NCBI GenBank assembly: GCA_050084515.1
Contig: CM114275.1
Span: forward strand, 15,810,001 to 15,874,000
Reading direction: 5' to 3'
DNA from: Blasia pusilla
Taxonomy: Eukaryota; Marchantiophyta; Marchantiopsida; Blasiales
Length of the DNA: 64,000 nucleotides
Shown piece after piece: positions 56,168-64,000 of this stretch; position 1 is the stretch's first letter; each line of letters opens with the position of its first letter. The position numbers were made by a program, and so were the translations under genes. Below the pieces are notes generated by a model that saw only the letters and a program-made list of their open reading frames with translations, had not been told where the DNA came from and did no database searches.

Positions 56168-59100
56168 ATGGGCCCTAAGTTGACAGGAGGAGAGCGGCGC
56201 CGGATACATCAGTTCCTAAGGAGTTATAAGAGTTTTTTTGCATTTAGCATGCAGGATTTGGGTACACTAAAGGGTCCAGGGATCCGCATTAAGTTGTCGA
56301 GTGACACACCGATCTTCCGGCAACCCTACAGGTACAGTGACATGGAGAGGGCTCTAATTCAGAGTAGGAGCTAGGACTTGGTTGGAGCAGGACTAGAGGA
56401 GATGTCGCATGGTGAGTATGCATCTGCCATTGTCATGCCGGCCAAGAAGGATGAGCATGGCAATTGGACGGATAGGCGGATGTGTGGAGATTACCGACCT
56501 TTCAATCGGCAGACGAAGTCCGATAAGTATGTCATGCCCACCCTTGAGGAGATCTTTGATACGATTGGGCATGCAAAGATCTTCAGTTCATTGGATTTAC
56601 GAGATGGATATCATGAGCTGCCTATCAGATTTGAGGATAGGCAGAAGACGGCATTTTGGGGCATTGATCCTCACAGAAAGGATTGTTTGTACCAGTGGCG
56701 GTTCTTACCATTCGGGTTAAAGAACGCCCCGGCTGAGTTTCAGAGGGTCATGGATAGGATCTTGGTTGATCTGGATTTTGCTAGGTGTTATATTGATGAC
56801 ATCGTAGTCTTTAGCGCCACGGTTGAGGAGCATGAGCGACATCTAGAGGAGGTGTTTCGACGATTGCTGTTAAATGGGCTGAAGCTACATCCAAGCAAGT
56901 TCAAGTTCTTCTACGACCAGATTGAGTACTTGGGTCATACAATATACCCATGGGGCCTTGGTGTGCAATAGACAAAGGTTGAGGATATTTCACGCATTCC
57001 ACGCCCTACAGATGTGAGTCGAGTTCGTGCATTCATGGGATTGGTGAACTTCTATCGACGGTATGTTAAGGGTGTCAGTTTGATTTCAAACCCGCTAACC
57101 TTGCTGACCAAGGTGGATCAAGAGTGGCATTGGGGGCATGAGCAGGAGAGAGCATTTCAGCTCCTCAAGGATAGATTGACGTCCGTGCCCATATTGAGGA
57201 GATCGATCAAGGGGCATCCTTTCCAATTGCATACCGATTGCAGCATGTTGGGGCTTGGAGCCGTGCTCACCCAGCATGACGATGATGGTAGGGAATTCGT
57301 TGTGGCTTACGCTAGTCGCTCGAACAACGCAGCAGAGGCAAAGTATAGCTCATATGAGGGTGAGTGCTTGGCTGCGGTGTGGACTGTCGCACATTTTAGG
57401 TGTTATTTATTCGGCAACCCCTTTACCATCATTACTGACCATCAGCCACTTAAGTGGTTGATGGATTCCAACAAGCTTACACGGAAGCTTGCGAGGTGGG
57501 CTCTTTTGTTGTAGGAGTATGACTTCCAGGTGGTGCATAGACTGAACCTCCTAAACCCATGCCCAAGTCAACGCAATGCGAATGAACCTCATTGGCATGG
57601 TGAGAGTGATGAGGAGTTGGTGCGAGGATGGCACACGTCAGCCTATTTGGGCTCGTTGGCTATGGAGAGCGAGGTTGTTGAGACTTCGGTTGCGAGGTCT
57701 GATGGAGAGTCCTTAGATCCATAGGCCGGTGAGGAGATGACAAGTGGCCGAGATATTCACGAGGATGCAGTAGTCTTGGAGTACCTACGTATTGGCACCG
57801 TCGCGAGCATAGTGGGAGCTAGAGATCGGGATCGGATCCTATAGCGAGCCAGACGATTCCGGTGGGAGGGGACACATGTGTTGCAAGTTTCGGAGGATGG
57901 TAGAGTACTTGTAATGCCTCATCCTTCATCGAGAGCGCGTTTGGTGAGTCATGCCCACGAGGAGTTGGATCATTTTGGAGTGAAATGGACGTACAACTTG
58001 CTCCAGATATAGTATTGATGGCGAGGCATGTAGACTGACATTCAGCAGTTTGTTGCCATGTGCAGTATGTGTGGTTAAGTCCAAGCATCGTTCAATGCTT
58101 TGACTCCACAGTTGCATCCACTTTCGATCATGGATTTAGGTTAAAGATGGAGTTTGGATTTTGCAGGACCTTTGCCTTTGAAGGAGCGCCATAGTCATTA
58201 TGTGTTAGTGATGGTCGAGCACTTCTCGAAGTGGATAGAGTTGGTTGCATTACTTGACAAAGCGAGTGAGGAAGAAGCGTATGCCTTCCTAGATCGAGTG
58301 CTAAGTCATTATGGCGCACCAGCTAAGGTGTTGACAAACCAGTGTATAGAGTTTTGCAGGGAGTTTGAGGCCTTGTATGATAAGGCGCTGATCAACCACC
58401 ACACCACTTTGCGAGATCATCCTGAGGCAGATGGACTAGCAGAGAAGGTTGTGTAGACGGTGAAGAGAGGATTATGCAAGTATGGCTTGTAGAGAGGTCA
58501 CCTAGGAGATTAGGACCTTCAGTTACCGTGGTTGGCGATGGGATACTGATTCAGCAAGCAAGTATCTTTAGCGTCTTTCTCACAATACTTGCTGTTTTAT
58601 GGCCAAGAGCCAGATTTACCTACGGCCATTCGTCGAGATGTTGGTGAGGTGTTGAATCTTGATGACCCTAATGTATGGATGTGAGCATGTTCTCAGAGGG
58701 CTGAGTTATTTCGGAGAGTGATGCCCATGGCGTTTGATAACTTGGCGATTGCGTAGCATCAGGATATATTGAGATATGCGACTATTCGAGGAGGTGGTTA
58801 TCGACCTACTATCCAGAGGTTTCATCAGGGAGACTATGTTTACTTGCAGCAGACGGCACCCACGACGTTGGATGTGACTGCAAAGCGCACCATCTTGAAA
58901 GTGCATGAGATTTTGCCATCTGGTGTTCTCTTATTGGAGGGACGCGATGGTATGGTTTGGAAGGACCATGTGCATAACTATGCGCGATTCACCTTCCTAA
59001 CATTGACTATACAGTTGATTCGAGCTTAGCAGTAGTTTCTCCAGGCTTGCGATGTATGTTGTGTGATTCTGCCCGTGCAGCCACTATACTAGTCTGTGAT

Positions 59101-59190
59101 GGGTGTTCGAGAGGGTAGCATATAGCATGTCAGACGCCACCTCTCACTAGGGTTCCTGAGGGACGAGTGATGTGTCCCAGATGTACATAG
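56168..59190 (+). pseudogene. Pol remnant of Ty3/gypsy element 2 (no Gag)
   Basis: Reverse transcriptase begins with GPGIRIKLSSDTPIFRQPYR and has CYIDDIVVF. RNase H carries GLGAVLTQHDDD and DHQPLKWLMD. The integrase zinc-binding region and DFAGPLP, NQCIEF (for TDQ-type) and GLAE motifs follow, then an SH3-like tail and a PHD-type finger (59053-59190) ending at TAG. Stops interrupt at 56372, 56969, 57512, 57721, 57841, about 58009 and later. A one-base loss near 58,990 shifts the frame before the PHD finger. Upstream of 56168 no Gag or protease is recognisable. Protein order and wording closely parallel element 1. Confidence 0.92.
59053..59190 (+). other. PHD-finger-like C-terminus of element 2 Pol
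   Basis: CMLC, then VCDGCSRG, then a TAG in place of the usual Trp, then HIAC, then CPRC and stop, matching C4HC3. All eight zinc ligands are present, unlike element 1. It is reached only by the frame shifted by one base relative to the upstream SH3-like segment. Confidence 0.7.
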
Positions 59191-59356
59191 GGTAGGTAGT
59201 TCTAGATTCCGACTTGTGTTTGTGACATGGATGATAAGAAGGCGACTAACGATGGGGCCACATGAGCACCCAACCTTTTCGCTCTTAGCGTCCGAGAGAT
59301 GTATGTCATGGTAGGTAGCGATAGATGGCTATCTGGAGTTAGAGGGACTTAATCAC

Positions 59357-59370
59357 CAACTAGGGGGCGA
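59357..59370 (+). promoter_or_regulatory. Polypurine-tract-like sequence of element 2
   Basis: ACTAGGGGGCGA lies directly before the B1 tail, at the same position and in the same upstream context (GGAGTTAGAGGGAC) as in element 1. Confidence 0.5.
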
Positions 59371-59496
59371 TTGGAGATATTTTTTGTACTTCTTATCTCG
59401 TTGTTTGGATGCCATGAGTTAGCATGGGATCGGGCATGTTTGTGTGTATGTTTGTCGACAACAATGTATGTTGTGTAACGATGTATGCGCACGACA
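59371..59496 (+). repeat. Extra LTR tail (B1) in element 2
   Basis: TTGGAGATATTTTTTGTACT through GCGCACGACA (126 bp) repeats the last 128 bp of the 3' LTR (60003-60130). It is separated from the LTR start by two bases (AC, 59497-59498). Confidence 0.85.
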
Positions 59497-59498
59497 AC

Positions 59499-60130
59499 TG
59501 TCACAACTTTTTAGGATAGATCGGAGAGATCTAGTAGAGCGCCTTTGCGAGTAGAGAAGAATAGGATCAAGAGGTTGAGGATGATCTGCTGAAGTTCTAG
59601 AAAACGTGAGAGCAAGTTTCCCCTTCGTTTTGGCTCATTTGGAGCCATATAGAGAAACTTACTATTTTGGTAAGTTTCCATATTTTGTAGAGTTTACTTT
59701 CCACTTTGGGAAGTGGACCTTAACCTGCTACAGTAGGTCAAGAGCCAAGGAGGTGACCTGCGAGCATAGGTTACGGATGAGAGAGCTTGGGAGAGGGAAG
59801 GGGATATACCTCAAGGAGAAAGAGCTTGAGAGTCCATTCTCTCTTTGTTGAACCTCTTAGCATGAGGGGACGGAGCTATGGTCCCTTGCCTTGTGAGTGT
59901 AATCTAAGCCTCTCATTAGGAGAATGGGTTTGCTTTGACATTGAGAGAGAGTTCACATATTTGAGAGCTATGGTGTTGAGAGAGATTGGATCTATTAGAT
60001 TTATTGGAGATATTTTGGTACTTCTTGTCTCGTTATTTGGATGTCATAAGTTAGCATGAGATTGTGCGTGTTTGTGTGGATGTTTATCGACAACGATGTA
60101 TGTTGTGTAGCGATGTGTATACGCACGACA
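59499..60130 (+). mobile_element. 3' LTR (A2-B2) of element 2
   Basis: 632 bp with TGTCACAACT...GCACGACA termini. It contains a hairpin GAAACTTAC ... GTAAGTTTC (about 59652-59676), placed like the hairpin of the element 1 LTR. No matching 5' repeat is recognisable upstream of Pol, so the element is 5'-truncated. Confidence 0.78.
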
Positions 60131-62486
60131 CTTGGGAAGATATCTACTAATGTGATGTAGTGGGTTAAATCTATATTGGTACTTGTGTGTACATGTCATC
60201 TAGAGAGATCTTAGAAGAGTGAAAGGGATTTTCCCCTATTAAATTAGTGTGTAGTCCCTATGAGGTTTGTTGATCATGGACATCCCTAACACAAAATCAC
60301 AAAAGGGGTCCACATCTTAATACAAACTCAGTTTGTATAAGTGAGGGCATTGAAAAACACCTTATGAACGTCTTCCCTAACTCAATTCAAATTGATGAGG
60401 GGATTCAGGAGCATCTACAAAGATTGCCCATAATTACCAAATATAATGGGAGCTTATGAAGAGATGTCAATTTACAAGAGGGAAAAAATGCATATCTCAA
60501 ACTAACACAAGAGAAACACATGAGTTGATGCATTGGATAGTTTGCTAGGCCACGAAAAAATGAGAGGTGTTTATGAGTTTCACAAATAGTAAGTTATAGA
60601 AATCCTTGCTCCTTTCACTTCATTATTTCTAGAAAAAATCTTCCCTCTTTTAATCCCCTTCTTAACCACTAATTTGCAAGCCTTCTCTCTTCTCTTGAAT
60701 AAAAGTAGGAAGTGACATCTTTTGTTAAGAGAATAAACAAGGTTTCAAAGAGCACAATCATTTATGACACTACAAAGATTGCTATTAATTTGTATGGAAC
60801 TATTGCATCTGGTGAAAATGATTTTACAACTTGTTATGAAAAAGAACCCCCTACGAATTGAAGATTCAATATGACATGTGGTATGGTTTTGGAATACATT
60901 ACAAACTACACATATTATATTCTCCTCCCTAGGCGGCCCCCACCCCACCCTCCTAGGAAATTTTCATGTTTCATTTTCATATTCTTATTTTTATGTGTAT
61001 TTTTCCTTTGTATTTCAAAGAACAAAGATTCCTATATGATAAATTTTTTTATATAATTGAAAATTTGACTTGGCTTAATTTTTCATATTTGGGTAAGTGA
61101 GAAAAAAGACATAATGCTACATAATTTTCCTTATAAAAACATACTTTTCTTCTTTTAAATAAACCTACACAATACAAGAAATCCACCCTTCCCTCCTTTT
61201 TCCTTTAGTTATAATATGGATCTTAAGGCATATATCCAACTCTATCATAATATCCTCCTTTTCAAAAAACTTTCTAAAAAATAGGGATGTGTTATTATCC
61301 CTTTATGCATATTGATCTCTAGTTTTTTAATCATAATTTATGAGTTGAAGTATTTATATTTTCATCCTTTGTCTCTATCTATTCAAGTAGTTTTGTTTCA
61401 ACTTTATGCATGTTTTGCCTTATATTATCTAGACAAGTTGATTCAACGCTTTATCATTTTGTGATTTCCAAATTTGGTCCCACTTTTGAATTTTTCCTTC
61501 TTGCACATAGAGAACATTAAAGAAAAGTGAAATTTGTCAATTATCAGTCAAACAATATCTTTCAATGTGAAGGCCCACTTTCTGTAAATTATTATCATAA
61601 TGTAGACTATAAATGGAGGAGGAATTCAAAATCCTTAGTATAGGATTACAATTTCCTTATACATAAGGAGGTGAAAGTAAATATAGGAAACAAACACATG
61701 AAATGAGCGTGTAGAAAGGCCAACAAAAATGGACGGAATTATATAGCCCGTATAAGTTTTATTTTAAAAGCTCTTCATGATTACTTTAAGCATGTTTGGA
61801 TTTTTTTTAACATCTTTAACTTAGAAAGGAGTTTAATATAATTACATAGAATTATGTGAAATTCTATGAAATACATTGTATTTTTCTTATGAAGTCTTGA
61901 TTGGGTTTTGTTTTACTTGATAAAAAACATGTATTTTGGCATTTTCCTTATTTATTTAAAGAGCAACTTTGCCTTTCTTTCTCAAAGTAATGAATTTCTT
62001 CTTACCTTATTCTATTCTATTACCCTGCCCTTGTATTACTTCCCCTAATTATTTCCTCCTATTATTAAGTATTCTTTACTCCTCAATCTTTTATCCATAT
62101 CGAATCTTCATCGACATTTATTTTAACCATATTATCACTTAAAAAATCCAAAGAGAATAGATTAGTATCTTTCGTTTCAAACTTGAAATTTTACTCTTTA
62201 CTCTAGCTTTTTATTTTTATCAATATCCTACAAGGTTAGGATTATAATGCAACCACTTCTAAATTTTAAATTCTGACATGCATGTTGTGGTCACATTGAC
62301 ATGTGTATCACTTTACTAGAACACTTTAAGCATAAGGTTTTCTTCCATTGTATGTGAGAAGTGGTCAAATTTACACTAGGATACTTCTAGAATATTTTTT
62401 GCTTTCTTCTTTCATATAAGTTTGAAAATTAAAATGGATTTCCATGGAGTATGCCATGCGAGTAATGTTATTATATGAAAACTGTA
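60131..62486. other. AT-rich stretch without genes
   Basis: No coding frame, RNA gene or clear repeat recognised. Confidence 0.5.
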
Positions 62487-62971
62487 TAACTATCTTGACT
62501 AGAATGTTTCTTTTGAGTCTTGTCTTTTCCAACTACTCACCGCTATTCCACAACTCCAAAGAATAATCGATAGGTTTATGAATGAAGAATGACAAGGATG
62601 ACGATGATGTTATAAAAGCCCTTCATTGATGCAGTAGTAAGAAGTTAATGTTGCCAAACCATAGAAAACATTGAATATTTGTTCGTGCAAATTTCTAGGA
62701 TCTCTTCCGGACAATATATATTCTCTTATATACTTATATGTTCTTGACCGAAAGAGATCCTAGAATTTTGCATGAACAAATATTCAGTGCTTTTTATGGT
62801 TTGGCAAGATGATCTTTTTAGTAGTGCATCAATGGAGGGCTTTTATAATATCATAGTCATCATTTCCGTTCTTCATTCATAAACCTATTAATTGTTCTTT
62901 GGAGTTGTGGAATAGCAATGAGTACTTGGAAAAGACAAGACTCAAAAGAAACTTTCTAGTCAAGATAGTTA
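62487..62971. repeat. Large foldback: 224-bp inverted arms, 37-nt loop
   Basis: 62487-62710 and 62748-62971 are inverted copies, about 85-90 percent identical by eye: TAACTATCTTGACTAGAA at the outer left, its complement at the outer right, and GGATCTCTTCCGG against CCGAAAGAGATCC at the loop. Both arms have equal length. There is no transposase. It could be a foldback transposon or MITE, or the source of a long hairpin RNA. Confidence 0.88.
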
Positions 62972-64000
62972 CTGAAGACTTTTATATATATATATATATA
63001 TTAGATGGACTAAAGTTAGAATATGAGATGAGAGTCTTTAAAAACGAGGTAAAATATAGGATAACATATCTTAGCCTTTAGTATGTCCAAAATGAAAAAA
63101 AAATGGTATATATCAATGTTCAACTTCATATTATAATCACATGTTCATTTACAATCTCGAACTCACATATTCTCTTGTTATAAAACTCTAATTAAATGTA
63201 ATCCAAAATTATTTTTATATACATATAACTAGCTCAATATGCTAAGATGAGCTCCGCTATCCCATATAGCTATTTGAATAACTAGCTTTTGGTACAAATT
63301 TCAGAAATTCTCTTTTGAGAAGTAAGAAGGCTCCACACCTCTTCTATATTCGGTGTTTATGTCAAGAAGTTCCAATATCATCATTTCAACTAAATTAAGA
63401 CAAATCAAAGTCTCTAAAATATAACCCAAAAGTCTCTAAAAGTTTTGCTAATTGTCGTGGAAGTACTATCTATCAAGTCTAAAAATATCATCCAATAGAC
63501 TCAAAAGTATATTCCAAGAGTATATTTTCCTTGTTTAATAATTTATGTTTGAAATAATGCATCAAGAAATGCATAACACCAAACTTATGAATTATTTTAA
63601 ACCCTATTCATAAATTTTCTAACCACATCCTCAACACACTCAAACAATCCAGTAGGATTGAATCAAATTTGGAGAGCCTCCTTGACTTTTTTCCATGTCT
63701 GTCATTCATATCTTTCAATCACTTAATACATTTATTTTTGTGAAAATAAAGGTCAAAAAATATTTTTAGATAAAAGAGTATATGACTAGAAATGTATCCA
63801 TTTTGCGAGCCCTAAGAGTCATAAATTACTATAAATATTTTCACAAAAAATGAGTCCTAGACTTATAACACACTCGCAAAACAATGTTCTTTACTTATAA
63901 TTTTCAAATATAATGTGAATCAAAAGGATAATTTTCTTTCACTTGTAGAGGACTCAAAAAATAAACAAAAAGTGGTCATTATGCACAAAATGTTTTATGA
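62972..64000. other. AT-rich stretch without genes; (TA)n run
   Basis: A (TA)n run lies near 62985-63001. No gene recognised to the end of the window. Confidence 0.5.

Noticed and set aside
60003-60130. A second solo LTR next to element 2
   Set aside because: It is the end of the 3' LTR beginning at 59499; the repeated part upstream is the B1 tail.

Overview
The window looks like nuclear DNA of a land plant, most likely a non-seed plant such as a bryophyte or lycophyte; I cannot name the species. The basis is short GT-AG introns of roughly 90-500 bp, a nuclear gene for plastid ribosomal protein bL34 with a transit peptide, a plant-type proteasome beta subunit, and heavy invasion by Ty3/gypsy, Helitron and MULE elements. 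Base composition is patchy: AT-rich stretches full of small transposons (about 5-7, 14.8-19.6, 26.7-31 and 60-64 kb) alternate with GC-richer stretches (about 20-24, 31.3-36 and 45.5-54.5 kb).

Host genes supported by sequence are few. They are a proteasome subunit beta type-4 gene (20.7-22.3 kb, +, six exons), a coiled-coil protein with an RG-rich tail (24.4-26.7 kb, +, 5' end unresolved), plastid ribosomal protein bL34 (31.5-32.9 kb, +, two exons), and a Q-rich gene whose C-terminal half resembles Mediator subunit 15 (51.5-53.4 kb, -). From 36.5 to 43.3 kb lies a MULE-type locus: a BED-finger ORF, a 72-bp coding minisatellite, a 21-bp tandem array, and a seven-exon SWIM/MULE transposase-like gene that can be read open for 865 codons.

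Two damaged Ty3/gypsy elements of one lineage dominate the flanks: element 1 (-, about 7.3-14.8 kb) and element 2 (+, about 55.6-60.1 kb). Both end their polyprotein in a PHD-type zinc finger where chromoviruses carry a chromodomain. Both carry a copy of the last 107-126 bp of the LTR between a purine-rich tract and the 3' LTR, separated from the LTR by exactly 2 nt. In element 1 the 5' repeat lacks that same tail. The resulting order A1 - internal - B1-nn-A2-B2 is the split-direct-repeat layout known from tyrosine-recombinase retroelements, here on an element with a DDE integrase. A self-priming signal is also visible. This is the most unusual system in the window.

Other structure includes tandem nonautonomous Helitrons (5.4-5.8 kb) with further copies at 19.3, 29.9 and 31.1 kb, a 1.4-kb element with 51-bp terminal inverted repeats (34.2-35.6 kb), a 224-bp-arm foldback hairpin (62.5-63.0 kb), a 36-bp perfect palindrome (16.9 kb) and several tandem arrays. 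I found no rRNA, tRNA or CRISPR.
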